Below are positions 26,688 through 36,134 of a stretch of DNA of 64,000 nt, one piece after another. The translations under genes and the position numbers were made by a program. Numbering within the stretch: position 1 is the first letter of the stretch; every line of letters starts with the position of its first letter. The stretch covers positions 310,001-374,000 of the forward strand of contig NZ_CZQA01000010.1 in assembly GCF_001458735.1 (NCBI RefSeq). The letters are read 5' to 3'. A model generated the notes under the pieces. It worked only from the letters and a program-made list of their open reading frames with translations. It was not told the DNA's origin and did no database searches. Source of the DNA: Candidatus Nitrospira nitrosa (GTDB lineage: Bacteria > Nitrospirota > Nitrospiria > Nitrospirales > Nitrospiraceae).

Positions 26688-28234
26688 ACGAACGTCCGTT
26701 CAAACTTCTGCAAAAGCCCTCGCGCATAGAAGGCCTTCAGCCGATCCTGACACACGAAACATCGCTTTCACGGAAAATTGGCCACGGGTCGGAGGCCGAC
26801 GATATTCTCGACCAGCAACTGGTGATGTTGGGATTCCAACTCATCACTCAGCTGAATACCCTGATCAAGACCTCCAAGATCCATGGCCGCGAGAATGCTG
26901 CACTCGACAAACCGGTCGAGACCATGTTGACACTCATTCAAACCTTGGCCCACGATCAACCAGTCACTGTGTGGTTGCAAGATGATTTTCTCTTTCTGGG
27001 CGAGCACTATCTCAAAGTGACCGCACAGCAGATGCTGGTTGTCTCAAGTATCATCGATGCATGGAAGAAGTGGGGTATCGGAGGGATCACCTTCGAGTCA
27101 TCAGTCACATCGAAAGAAATTCGAGAGTTCGCCCATCTGTTTGTCACACTCGACCCCGCAACCAAATCAATCGAAGACTTCAGGCAGACGTTGAGCAAAC
27201 TGGCAGTCACAGCTGTCACCCTCAAAGATCCTCGGTCTCTCACTCTCAGCGAGGATCTCCTCGGAGGCGGAAATGCCAAAGCTCGACATAAGGCCCAATC
27301 AAAATCGGCCTATGGGAAAGCCGCTGAAGCCGTCGGAAACCTGACGCAAGCCTCCAGCGACGGTAAGGCCTTGAGTTTTAAACATGCCAAGCGTGCCATT
27401 CAAAATATCGTTGATCTCATGATGCAAGACGAGCCGATCTTGCTGGGTCTCACGACCTTGCGTTGCCACGATCAATATACCCATAACCATTCCGTCAACG
27501 TCGCGCTCCTCTCCATCGCGCTCGCCAATCGAGCCGGCTACCCAAAGGTCGAGCTAGCCGACCTCGGATTGGCCGCACTCTTCCATGACATGGGCAAGGC
27601 CTCCATTCCGCTTGAGGTACTGAATAAGCCTGGAGAGTTTACGGAAGACGACTGGACCATGATGCGAAACCATCCGACGGAGGGAGTCTTGACACTCACA
27701 CAGTTGCGCGGCATCACCAACCTGCCGGCGCGCATGGTCGCCGCATCGTTTGAACACCATATGAATCTGGACTACTCCGGCTATCCAAAGTTGAAACTAC
27801 CGTGGAAGCTGTCACTCACCGGCCGCATTCTGACGATCGCGGATTGCTACGATGCCATGACATCGTCTCGTGTCTACCGCCGTGAGCCCATGTCTCCCGC
27901 GAAGGTCCTCACCATGATGCTTGCCAAATCCGGCAAGAGCTTCGACTCCAGTCTTCTCAAGCTATTTGTGACCTGCGTGGGCATCATTCCAATCGGCAGC
28001 CTGGTCGTCTTGGACTCGGACGAATTCGCCGTCGTGCTCAAGCCAGCCGTCGATAAAACCGAGAGCGAGCGGCCGATTGTCAAAATTATCACTGATGCAC
28101 AGGGCAATCCCATCGACAACGGCCCCGAGCTGGACCTGACCGAGAAAGACGAGACCGGCAACTACCGATACAGCATTATCCGGTTGGTCGACAACACCGA
28201 GCACAAATTCGATACCAGCCGTTATTTTGTCTAA
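26684..28234 (+). CDS. HD-GYP domain protein (cyclic-di-GMP phosphodiesterase type)
   Basis: 516 residues from a GTG overlapping the HEAT gene. The first 220 residues are a helical region with no named domain. The HD-GYP domain spans about 245-430: HNHSVNVALLSIALA, LFHDMGKASIPLEVLNKPG, RNHPTEGVLTL and EHHMNLDYSGYP. The typical last block is HHExxDGxGYP; here Glu is Met and the Gly after Asp is Tyr, while His-His, Asp and GYP remain. Active members hydrolyse c-di-GMP; the altered residues may change metal content or activity. Confidence 0.85.
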   Translation: MNERPFKLLQKPSRIEGLQPILTHETSLSRKIGHGSEADDILDQQLVMLGFQLITQLNTLIKTSKIHGRENAALDKPVETMLTLIQTLAHDQPVTVWLQDDFLFLGEHYLKVTAQQMLVVSSIIDAWKKWGIGGITFESSVTSKEIREFAHLFVTLDPATKSIEDFRQTLSKLAVTAVTLKDPRSLTLSEDLLGGGNAKARHKAQSKSAYGKAAEAVGNLTQASSDGKALSFKHAKRAIQNIVDLMMQDEPILLGLTTLRCHDQYTHNHSVNVALLSIALANRAGYPKVELADLGLAALFHDMGKASIPLEVLNKPGEFTEDDWTMMRNHPTEGVLTLTQLRGITNLPARMVAASFEHHMNLDYSGYPKLKLPWKLSLTGRILTIADCYDAMTSSRVYRREPMSPAKVLTMMLAKSGKSFDSSLLKLFVTCVGIIPIGSLVVLDSDEFAVVLKPAVDKTESERPIVKIITDAQGNPIDNGPELDLTEKDETGNYRYSIIRLVDNTEHKFDTSRYFV

Positions 28235-28330
28235 CCCGACCGACAGCCTCTATCCTCGCCATTGCCCCTCCCTCTCACTTTCCCTCCCACTGACTTGACA
28301 GGTCAAAAGAGGATCTTCGACAATGCCCTC

Positions 28331-29266
28331 ATGACCAACCAGATCTGCATCGAACGATTGGAATTTCGTGGTCGTTGCGGCATGACACCTGAAGAACGCG
28401 CGCGCCCGCAAGCCCTCGCCGTCGATCTGGAGTTGGATTGCCGGATGGATCATGCGGGGATTTCTGACGATCTACGCCACACCATCGACTACGCGGCCGT
28501 GGTCAGCCGTATCGTCGAAATCGGAACCGGCCGAGAGGCGCAACTTCTAGAGTCATTCGCCGAACAGTTCATGGCTGTTATCTTTGCCGAATTCCCTGTT
28601 GATCGGATCAAGCTCTGGTTGCGCAAATTGCATCCGCCACTCGTCCATATCACCTCATCAGTCGGCATTACCATTGAGCGAACCAGGTTTGCCCAACTGT
28701 TGCTCCGCGCAGATCCATACCCATCGAGGTTTCTCGTACAGCAGTTGGATCGCCTCCCCAAGGGGTTGGTCCTCGACGTCGCCTCGGGAAGAGGACGACA
28801 CACGTTGTTTCTCTCATCTCTCGGGTACCAGGTCGAGGCCATCGACCGAGATGAGCAAGCGCTCGCACAACTGTTGACCGACGCGCGATCGAGACAGCTC
28901 GCCGGCGTCACGACGCAAGCACTGGACTTGGAATCCCCGCATCCGCCGGATCTTGGGGAGGAACGACATGACGCTATCCTCGTCTTCTTGTATCTGCATC
29001 GACCGCTCTTTCCACATCTCATTCGCGCACTGAAACCTGGTGGACTGTTGGTCTATGAGACCTTTCTCATCGATCAGCACCTCCATTACCAGCATCCACG
29101 GCGTCGGGAGTTCTGCCTGAGCCATGGGGAGCTATTGGGCCTTACCGCCGGACTTCGTGTCCTTCACTATGATGAAGGATTACATGAAGGGGCTCGAGAC
29201 GGAGATTTGGCCTACACGGCGCAACTCGTGGCACAAAAACCTTTCACCCCTGGAACTTTAGTATGA
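28331..29266 (+). CDS. folB: Dihydroneopterin aldolase fused to SAM methyltransferase
   Basis: 311 residues. Residues 1-120 are FolB (ICIERLEFRGRCGMTPEERARPQ at the start, HTIDYAAVV, RIKLWLRK, SVGITIER), the enzyme that cleaves dihydroneopterin in folate synthesis. Residues about 130-305 are a class I methyltransferase: GLVLDVASGRGRHTLFL is motif I, VEAIDRDE motif II, and LKPGGLLVYE the post-motif. FolB is normally a free protein of about 120 residues, so this is a fusion. The next gene overlaps by 4 bp. Start ATG at 28331 matches the usual FolB N-terminus. Confidence 0.88.
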   Translation: MTNQICIERLEFRGRCGMTPEERARPQALAVDLELDCRMDHAGISDDLRHTIDYAAVVSRIVEIGTGREAQLLESFAEQFMAVIFAEFPVDRIKLWLRKLHPPLVHITSSVGITIERTRFAQLLLRADPYPSRFLVQQLDRLPKGLVLDVASGRGRHTLFLSSLGYQVEAIDRDEQALAQLLTDARSRQLAGVTTQALDLESPHPPDLGEERHDAILVFLYLHRPLFPHLIRALKPGGLLVYETFLIDQHLHYQHPRRREFCLSHGELLGLTAGLRVLHYDEGLHEGARDGDLAYTAQLVAQKPFTPGTLV

Positions 29267-30111
29267 GCCGCTTGGACCTTCATCTTCATACAACCCACTC
29301 TGACGGAAGCTGTACGCCCGCAGAGGTCGTCCGCCTCGCGCATCAAGCCGGTGTGACGGCCCTCGCTATCACAGATCACGACATCATGACCGGTGTGGCC
29401 GAGGCAGTCACGGCGGGGGAACACTGTGGAATTGAAGTCATCCCAGGTGTCGAAGTGAGCTCCATCAGTGACCGATCAGAGTTGCATATTCTTGGCTACT
29501 TTCTTGACTGGCAAGATACTGCCCTCAATGAACGATTCAAAACCTTGCGTGACAGTCGACACCGGCGCAATCCACAAATCGTTGAACGGCTCCAAGCACT
29601 CGGGATTGACATCACCTACGACGAAGTTCGAGCTCTTGCGGGTAGTGACTCAGTGGGTAGACCACACATCGCTCGTGCCTTGATGGACAAACAGGTGGTC
29701 TCGTCGGCCAAGGAGGCCTTTGATCGTTTTCTTGCCGATGGAAAACCCGCCTACGTGCCTCGCGATCTCCCAAGTCCCGCTGAAGCCATTCAATGGATTA
29801 AAGCAGCTGGAGGATTGGCCGTCTTGGCCCATCCGACCTGGGTCAAACTCGCTGATCGCTCGTTAATCGAACTGGTTCGAGATCTCAAATCTGCTGGACT
29901 CGATGGTGTGGAGGTCTACTACAGCACCCATGCAACCCGTCAAACGCGCGAGTATCTGAGCCTTGCCCAGCAGCTCGGCCTGTTGGTCACCGGAGGAAGC
30001 GACTTCCATGGTCTCACGAAACCCGACATTGACGTTGGAATCGGCAAGGGCACTTTGCATGTCCCCACCTCTCTGCTCACGAAAATGAAGGCCGCTGTCG
30101 GACGGGTCTAG
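29263..30111 (+). CDS. PHP-domain phosphoesterase (TrpH/YciV type)
   Basis: 282 residues. LDLHLHTTHSDGSCTPAEVV is the first PHP motif (HxH...D), ITDHDIMTG the second, and SDFHG near residue 248 the last metal-binding block. This matches the YciV group (nucleoside 3',5'-bisphosphate phosphatase / RNase AM), which degrades pAp and short 5'-phosphorylated RNA ends. The length is typical. It is translationally coupled to the folB fusion gene. Confidence 0.88.
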   Translation: MSRLDLHLHTTHSDGSCTPAEVVRLAHQAGVTALAITDHDIMTGVAEAVTAGEHCGIEVIPGVEVSSISDRSELHILGYFLDWQDTALNERFKTLRDSRHRRNPQIVERLQALGIDITYDEVRALAGSDSVGRPHIARALMDKQVVSSAKEAFDRFLADGKPAYVPRDLPSPAEAIQWIKAAGGLAVLAHPTWVKLADRSLIELVRDLKSAGLDGVEVYYSTHATRQTREYLSLAQQLGLLVTGGSDFHGLTKPDIDVGIGKGTLHVPTSLLTKMKAAVGRV

Positions 30112-30184
30112 CAGGTTGCGGGCAAACTCATCTTGACCTCTGTAGCCGTCACAGATATCGAGACGTGAGACGACGCTGAACAGC

Positions 30185-30316
30185 CTGGCAGGATGCGCAA
30201 AAAGTCCGTCCAGCAAGGCCGCAGCGAGCGGAGAAGCGAATCGTACTCTGTGCCGTACGGTGAGCCTCTGCGCGAAGCGAGAACGCCGCTGGCGGGGTTT
30301 TTCCACATCCTGCCAG
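30185..30316. repeat. Intergenic inverted-repeat element, copy 2
   Basis: The left arm CTGGCAGGATGCGCAAAAAG is matched by the reverse complement of the right arm (ending TTTTTCCACATCCTGCCAG) over about 28 bp with few mismatches. The core GGCCGCAGCGAGCGGAGA...CGTAC...GTACGGTGAGCCTCTG is shared with the element at 14742. It lies between the PHP gene and the kinase gene; the rest of the 305-bp gap shows no gene. Confidence 0.7.
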
Positions 30317-30416
30317 ATGGGCTTCGATCGGTTCGTGTCCATCGCATGATTTCTTCAATCCGTTGACTCCCTTCTCAGATCGGCTAGACTCTGCCTGTCC
30401 TCTCAACACGTCGGTT

Positions 30417-31808
30417 ATGATCACTACGTCACGCTGGGCTCTACCGTATTTTCTGATGACCTGCGCGGCTCTCTTCGCTGGTCCCATATTGAGCAAACTA
30501 TCTGCGGCTCAATCGTTTCCACTCACCCTCTTCGGTCTGAACGGCGCCCAAACTGTTCACCTGATCATCGAAGCGATCGGAGTTGTGACCCTCTTCCTGA
30601 TATCAGCCCGCCTGGTTCACACGATGCCGGATGACGGACAAGGCCAGTCGTTCCTTAAACGGATGACCCTTCCCGTCACGACCCTCTTCATCGTCATGGC
30701 AGTGGACAAAACCCTTCGAGTTCTGGGCCCCTCGCTCATCGACAGCCTTGGGATAGCACGCTATGCCATCGCTCAAACGGCAATCCTCACTCTCACCGGT
30801 CTCTGGATTACCACGACCTGGTTGCTCAATGTTGATGCGCTCCACCGATTCTTTGCAACACCATCGAAGACAACTCACCATACAGCCTCCCTCACAACAC
30901 CCGATGCGCTCGGACAGGAAGAGGATGACGCCTGCGAAGTGGGCACCGCACCTCGTCACCCCACCACACAGGGCGGCTCACCTTCGACACTTGGTCGCTA
31001 TAAAGTTTTAAAGGAGTTGGGACGTGGAGCAATGGGCGTGGTGTACCTCGGAAAGGATCCGACTATTCAGCGATTCGTGGCGATCAAAACCATGCGGCTC
31101 GACGAGACCGACGATCCCGATAAACTCCAGGAACTAAAGGCACGATTCTTTCGGGAGGCGGAATCCACAGGTCGGTTGTCACACCCAAACATCGTCACGA
31201 TTTTCGATGCAGGGGAAGAGGGGGCTCTTGGATACATCGCCATGGAACTGCTCGAAGGGACGACGCTCAAGGAGTGGTCACGGAAACCAAAGTTGCTGCC
31301 GTTCGATCATGTGACTTCGATCGTGGCCACCGTCGCCGAGGCAATGGACTATGCTCACCAACAAGGCGTGGTCCATCGTGATATCAAACCGGCCAATATC
31401 ATGCTGACCAAGGAACAAGTCGTGAAGATCATGGATTTCGGTATCGCCAAGATGGCGATGTCCGCCAAGACTCAGACGAATATCGTGATGGGTACGCCCA
31501 CCTACATGTCTCCGGAACAGATCGCAGGGAAAAAGGTAGACGGACGTTCTGATATCTTCTCGCTTGGCGTCGTCATGTTCGAACTGCTGACCGGTCGGCC
31601 TCCGTTCCTGGCCGACAACGTATCCGCGCTCTTATTCGCCATCGCCCAGACACCCCATCCGAGTCTGAAGGCGCTCAGACCTGATCTACCTCCCACCGTC
31701 AAGGACGTCATGGATCGCGCGTTGCAGAAAGACCCGGCCCAACGCTACCGCAGCGCCGGCGAGTTTGCCACAGCGCTTCGCTCTTGCACCCAAGGGTTGG
31801 CGGCATAA
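30417..31808 (+). CDS. Membrane-anchored Ser/Thr protein kinase (PknB-like)
   Basis: 463 residues from the ATG at 30417. Four hydrophobic helices occupy residues 8-160, followed by a linker and a complete kinase domain (about 190-460): GRGAMGVVYLG (P-loop), AIKTM (Lys), HRDIKPANIM (catalytic loop), DFGIAK (metal site) and GTPTYMSPEQ. All catalytic residues are present. The order is unusual, since PknB-type kinases usually have the kinase first and the membrane helix after it; here the membrane module is N-terminal and may sense the signal. Confidence 0.9.
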   Translation: MITTSRWALPYFLMTCAALFAGPILSKLSAAQSFPLTLFGLNGAQTVHLIIEAIGVVTLFLISARLVHTMPDDGQGQSFLKRMTLPVTTLFIVMAVDKTLRVLGPSLIDSLGIARYAIAQTAILTLTGLWITTTWLLNVDALHRFFATPSKTTHHTASLTTPDALGQEEDDACEVGTAPRHPTTQGGSPSTLGRYKVLKELGRGAMGVVYLGKDPTIQRFVAIKTMRLDETDDPDKLQELKARFFREAESTGRLSHPNIVTIFDAGEEGALGYIAMELLEGTTLKEWSRKPKLLPFDHVTSIVATVAEAMDYAHQQGVVHRDIKPANIMLTKEQVVKIMDFGIAKMAMSAKTQTNIVMGTPTYMSPEQIAGKKVDGRSDIFSLGVVMFELLTGRPPFLADNVSALLFAIAQTPHPSLKALRPDLPPTVKDVMDRALQKDPAQRYRSAGEFATALRSCTQGLAA

Positions 31809-31880
31809 AGATGAAAGCCGTGAACCCTCGGCATCGTATACGCCAGGGCTCACATCAGAATACCACGCAGGGTGGAGTGT

Positions 31881-32492
31881 TCAGTTTGTGAAATGAGGTC
31901 GACCCTTCAGCAGGCTTTGGTAGCAGGCTTCCGAGAGATCCTGTTCGTGTTCTTGTAAGCACGCGAGAATGCGGCCCTCCCCCGACTCTACGGTCTGGCA
32001 CATGCGCTTGACATCTGCCGCACAAGCCAACCGATATCCATCGGCAGCTTTCCACCGCATCATGCGCTGTCGGACGATTTGCTGACAGGACTGATCGAAC
32101 TGTCGCATGCGCTGCGTCACACAACGTCGTCTCTCGTCCCCGGTGAGTGAGTCGGGGCAAAATTCCTGCACGTGTGCATCGCACCGTACCTCCGCAATTT
32201 GTCTCGCACGACTGTCCTGCAGAGCAACGTTCCCACTACCTGCTGTGCCACGTGATGACTCTTCAGTTCCTGTCGAGCCCTGCAGAGACCGGCGTGGTAC
32301 GCCGGGGATTGTCAGGTCGAGCTCAACTTGGCGTGGCCGGTCTGCGGATACTGTTGTTGATTGAGCGGACAAGAGCTCGTCCTTCGACGGGAAATTCGTC
32401 CAGATGATCGCCCAGACGAGGATCAACCCACCTCCCGTGACGAGACTCGCTGTGGCCTTTGCAGATTGGTTCGTCTGTTTTGGTTGCACCAT
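31881..32492 (-). CDS. Single-pass protein with GLG1-type cysteine-rich repeats
   Basis: 203 residues from the ATG at 32492; GTG at 32579 and ATG at 32555 are alternative starts without better ribosome sites. One hydrophobic segment near residues 17-33 (LVTGGGLILVWAIIW) acts as anchor. The C-terminal 100 residues carry two Cys-rich repeats, with spacing like the eukaryotic GLG1 (Cys-rich FGF receptor) domain: CDAHVQEFC...CVTQRM...SC and CAADVKRMC...ILACLQEH...ACYQSLL. These bacterial versions are found in periplasmic proteins of unknown function. Confidence 0.65.
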   Translation of the reverse strand: MVQPKQTNQSAKATASLVTGGGLILVWAIIWTNFPSKDELLSAQSTTVSADRPRQVELDLTIPGVPRRSLQGSTGTEESSRGTAGSGNVALQDSRARQIAEVRCDAHVQEFCPDSLTGDERRRCVTQRMRQFDQSCQQIVRQRMMRWKAADGYRLACAADVKRMCQTVESGEGRILACLQEHEQDLSEACYQSLLKGRPHFTN

Positions 32493-32616
32493 CGAGGTGA
32501 GAATAAAATAAAGCCGCTCGAAAATCACCGAAACAGGCGTTTTGCGCAGACCCATTACATGGAGTGATGTTACACACACTGAAGAAATCTCGAGAAGTTA
32601 AACCGGAAGGGGACAG

Positions 32617-33630
32617 CTAGTTCTCTGGAGCTTCTACGATATGATTTTCAAACCTGGTACAGCCCTCGGCTAAAAGACGGTTGGTCAGCATTTCTCCCGG
32701 CCATTCGATCGGAAGATCCGCCGTGAACACCCAGACATCCGGCGAGGTCCAGACCGGACCATGCTCTTCTGGAAGTTCCGGATCGAACAAGTCGGTCCAC
32801 ACCGGCATGTAGACCCCATTCCCACATTGCGTGTGAAGGTGCACGATGGTGCGAGACCTGACGAGCGGGTCCAACTCCCGCCACACCGCAGCAGTCTCAT
32901 CCGCCAGATGGTGAAGCCGTACGGCATTTTGGGCATCAAACATCGCATAGGCGGCATACACCGGTGCTTCGATCATGTCTGGTGCGCAGGCGAGCTCCGG
33001 ACATTGCTTGACGAGTCCCTCAAGAATCTCACGGCGTTGGTGATCTTCCCATGAGTCCGGCAACCCCGGATCCGGGGCCCCCATCATCTCAAACAAGAGA
33101 AAGGCGGTGTTCTCAACCGGTGGAAGCAACCGAGCGACGATGGACTGGACTCGTCGTGAATCAGCGACCGTCACCAGATGATCATGGAACAATTGGAGAT
33201 TCAACATCTCCAGCGTGGCATCGGTCAGCAGCCGCGATTCAACTCGAACGACCGTGCCTGGAGGAAGCTGCAGATGTTTGTGCAGCAAATCAGCGGTTGC
33301 GATCGGATCGATCTTCAGCTTAAGCGGCGAGGTCAAATTTGCCTGGAGCGGAAGCGCCAGTGCGGCCATCGTGGCATAGGTCGGCTTTTCATCATGCGGC
33401 CCGTCCAAGAGCAACGTACAACTCGCCTCGGCAACCAGATCGAACAGCCACTCGGCCATTTCTTCATCGAGCGCGGCCAGAACGGTCAGCAGATCATGCT
33501 CACGCCCCTGCTCCAGAAATGCCTGCAGGGTATCGATGGCATCATCGGCATCCCCGTGCTCATGACGGCGGGCGTTGATGAGATGGATGAGATCACGTGT
33601 GAGTGGGTCCGGACGAGACCAGGCTAGCAT
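32617..33630 (-). CDS. Conserved-looking protein of unknown function
   Basis: 337 residues, soluble and acidic, with no signal peptide, membrane segment or motif I recognise. It is helical in the first 100 residues (DAIDTLQAFLEQ, LLTVLAALDEEMAEWLFDLV) and mixed after that, ending LPIEWPGEMLTNRLLAEG. Coding quality is good and no competing frame is convincing. It is separate from the preceding Cys-rich gene by 124 bp and upstream of yjbQ on the same strand by 130 bp. Confidence 0.7.
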   Translation of the reverse strand: MLAWSRPDPLTRDLIHLINARRHEHGDADDAIDTLQAFLEQGREHDLLTVLAALDEEMAEWLFDLVAEASCTLLLDGPHDEKPTYATMAALALPLQANLTSPLKLKIDPIATADLLHKHLQLPPGTVVRVESRLLTDATLEMLNLQLFHDHLVTVADSRRVQSIVARLLPPVENTAFLLFEMMGAPDPGLPDSWEDHQRREILEGLVKQCPELACAPDMIEAPVYAAYAMFDAQNAVRLHHLADETAAVWRELDPLVRSRTIVHLHTQCGNGVYMPVWTDLFDPELPEEHGPVWTSPDVWVFTADLPIEWPGEMLTNRLLAEGCTRFENHIVEAPEN

Positions 33631-33760
33631 TGTTGTTCCTTACGACACGAGCCACGACCGATGGCCCTATAACTCAGACTGCATGTTGCCAAACTTTTGT
33701 ACCCCGTGCAAGCGCGAACAACATTGTCGGCATGACGAAAGGGCCATGCACAAAGGCCCC

Positions 33761-34174
33761 TTACTCACCGATGATTTTGACGAGTACGCGCTTGCGCCGG
33801 CGACCATCGAACTCCCCGTAAAAGATTTGCTCCCATGGGCCGAAGTCGAGCCGGCCCTCTGTAATGGCGACAAGCACTTCTCGCCCCATCACCTGCCGTT
33901 TGAGGTGCGCATCCCCATTATCCTCACCGGTTTCATTGTGTCGATAGCGTGCCTCATGAGGAGCGAGTCGTTCGAGAAAGTCATCATAGTCCCGCAGAAG
34001 ACCCGGTTCATCGTCATTGATATACACGCTCGCCGTAATGTGCATGGCATTCACCAACACCAGCCCTTCCCGCACCTCGCTCTTGCGGATCAAGGCTTCA
34101 ATCTGCGGTGTGATGTTGATGTAGGCTCGCCTGGTCTTCGTCTCAAACCAGAGTTCTTCGCGATAGGATTTCAT
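33761..34174 (-). CDS. yjbQ: YjbQ family protein (UPF0047)
   Basis: 137 residues, the standard size. The family blocks are [41 protein letters not shown] and [18 protein letters not shown]. Family members have thiamine-phosphate synthase-like activity in vitro in some bacteria, but the physiological role is unsettled. It is divergent from nrdJ with a 128-bp gap. Confidence 0.9.
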   Translation of the reverse strand: MKSYREELWFETKTRRAYINITPQIEALIRKSEVREGLVLVNAMHITASVYINDDEPGLLRDYDDFLERLAPHEARYRHNETGEDNGDAHLKRQVMGREVLVAITEGRLDFGPWEQIFYGEFDGRRRKRVLVKIIGE

Positions 34175-34280
34175 GATGATTCACCGTCGCATTCTGCCTT
34201 CCGGCGCAAGGGACATGCAAGAGGCTCATCCCATTTAACTTCTAACTTCTCGCCCAATGTTCCAGCTTCTAGGAAGGGGC

Positions 34281-34286
34281 TATAAT
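34281..34286 (+). promoter_or_regulatory. Possible -10 element for nrdJ
   Basis: GGGGCTATAAT gives a perfect TATAAT 16 bp before the nrdJ ATG. A -35 at the right distance (TGTTCC, 34258) is weak. The leader would be very short, so this is tentative. Confidence 0.35.
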
Positions 34287-34302
34287 AGAGGCAGTCTCCC
34301 CA

Positions 34303-36033
34303 ATGGGCATCAGAAACCACACCCCACCACTGTCTCCCAATGCACTGACGGTCTTGCGCCAACGGTACTTGGCCAGGAACAAACGGGGCGTCGTTATCGA
34401 GTCTCCCTCTGCATTGTTTCACCGTGTCGCCGACGATGTCGCCTCGCTCGAACCACCCGCACGCAGACGCCGGCTGGCCAACCAATTCTACGAGGCCATG
34501 GCATCCCTGACATTTCTCCCGAATTCACCGACCTTGATGAACGCCGGACGTCCTCTTCAACAACTCTCGGCTTGCTTCGTGCTGCCGATAGACGATTCCC
34601 TGGAATCGATCTTCGACACTGTGAAGTATCAAGCCCTTATTCATCAATCGGGCGGAGGAACCGGGTTTTCGTTCAGCCATATTCGCCCTCATGCCGACCG
34701 AGTCGCCACCACCAATGGACTCGCATCAGGCCCCATTTCGTTCATGCGTCTGTTCAATCTATCCACCGATGTCATCAAGCAGGGCGGCACCAGGCGGGGC
34801 GCCAATATGGGTATCCTGAGAGTCGACCATCCCGACATTCTGGATTTTATCGCGCTGAAACTGCAGCCGCATGAAATGGCAAACTTCAATCTTTCGGTGG
34901 GACTCACAGACCGATTTATGAAGGCGGTCAACCAAAACCGATCGTATGCACTCATCAACCCACGGAGCGCCACACCAGTCCGACGCCTCCCCGCCAAAAT
35001 GGTCTTTGATCGGCTGGTCGAAGCCGCCTGGCGATCAGGTGAACCTGGTGTCCTCTTTCTTGATACCATCAATAAGGCGAATCCCACGCCTCATCTCGGG
35101 GCGATCGAAGCCACGAACCCTTGTGGCGAACAACCCCTCTTGGCCTATGAATCATGTACCCTCGGATCGATCAATGTCGCCCGATGCCTCACCACGCATC
35201 GAGGTACGAGCAGCATCGACTACGAACGACTCGGCAACCTCATTCCGGTGGCGGTTCGCTTTCTCGACAATGTACTCGATCGAACCCGTTTCCCGTTGGC
35301 ATCGATCGAAGCCCGGACGAAACGCACCAGAAAGATCGGGTTGGGCATCATGGGGTTTGCTGATCTTCTCATTCAGCTGGACATTCCTTACGATTCCGAT
35401 GACGCCTTGCACATCGCGGATCAGTTGATGGGATTTGTTCGCCGACAGGCCTACGAAGCCTCGCATCGTCTGGCACAGGAACGAGGACCGTTCCCTGCCT
35501 ACAAGGGCAGTCCGCTGGAAGCCGAGGGTCCGCCCCGGCGGAATGCAACGGTTACGACCATCGCCCCAACCGGGACCATCAGTATTCTGGCTGATTGTTC
35601 CGCTGGAATTGAACCGCTCTACGGGGTCAGTGTCGCCCATACGATCATGGAAGACATCCGGCTCCAACGTCTTCATCCGGAGTTCCTTCGCCGAGCTCGG
35701 GCCAGAGCCCTCCCCCTCTGTGAGTTACGTGAAGAGATCGGTCGGCACGAATCGATTCAACATCTGTCTCAGATTCCAGATGATCTTCGCCGGCTGTTTG
35801 TGACTGCACACGATATCGCTCCGGCACAGCATGTCCGGATGCAGGCCGTCTTTCAACGACACAGCGACAGCGGGGTATCCAAAACGATCAATCTCCCTCC
35901 GTCCGCGACAACCGTGGATGTTGCCGCTGCCTTCACACTGGCCTATGAACTTGGCTGCAAAGGCGTGACAGTGTATCGGGCCGGGAGCCGAGAACATCAG
36001 GTGCTCTCCTGTTCCCATGTGCAATCCTGTTAA
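34303..36033 (+). CDS. nrdJ: Adenosylcobalamin-dependent ribonucleotide reductase (class II)
   Basis: 576 residues. Class II reductases make deoxyribonucleotides using B12 to generate the radical. Visible marks are LPNSPTLMNAG, the active-site Cys in SACFVLPIDDS, GGGTGFSFS, NLSVGLTD, NPCGEQPLL (N-x-C-x-E), the second redox Cys in ESCTLGSIN, and a C-terminal pair CSHVQSC that usually relays electrons from thioredoxin. The protein is at the short end for NrdJ and lacks the ATP-cone. It fits a B12-using organism; a BtuF-like protein is encoded nearby. Confidence 0.92.
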   Translation: MGIRNHTPPLSPNALTVLRQRYLARNKRGVVIESPSALFHRVADDVASLEPPARRRRLANQFYEAMASLTFLPNSPTLMNAGRPLQQLSACFVLPIDDSLESIFDTVKYQALIHQSGGGTGFSFSHIRPHADRVATTNGLASGPISFMRLFNLSTDVIKQGGTRRGANMGILRVDHPDILDFIALKLQPHEMANFNLSVGLTDRFMKAVNQNRSYALINPRSATPVRRLPAKMVFDRLVEAAWRSGEPGVLFLDTINKANPTPHLGAIEATNPCGEQPLLAYESCTLGSINVARCLTTHRGTSSIDYERLGNLIPVAVRFLDNVLDRTRFPLASIEARTKRTRKIGLGIMGFADLLIQLDIPYDSDDALHIADQLMGFVRRQAYEASHRLAQERGPFPAYKGSPLEAEGPPRRNATVTTIAPTGTISILADCSAGIEPLYGVSVAHTIMEDIRLQRLHPEFLRRARARALPLCELREEIGRHESIQHLSQIPDDLRRLFVTAHDIAPAQHVRMQAVFQRHSDSGVSKTINLPPSATTVDVAAAFTLAYELGCKGVTVYRAGSREHQVLSCSHVQSC

Positions 36034-36134
36034 CGAGATCCTGCTGAATCTTCACACAAAATTGACAGTCTACGCGCTTGATGATAAGTACTTTTCAAGA
36101 GATGACGATGCCGTCTGCTAGAGGGAGGTGCTCG

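Noticed and set aside
33575-34285. 236-codon plus-strand frame
   Set aside because: Covers yjbQ antisense; the YjbQ translation is unmistakable.
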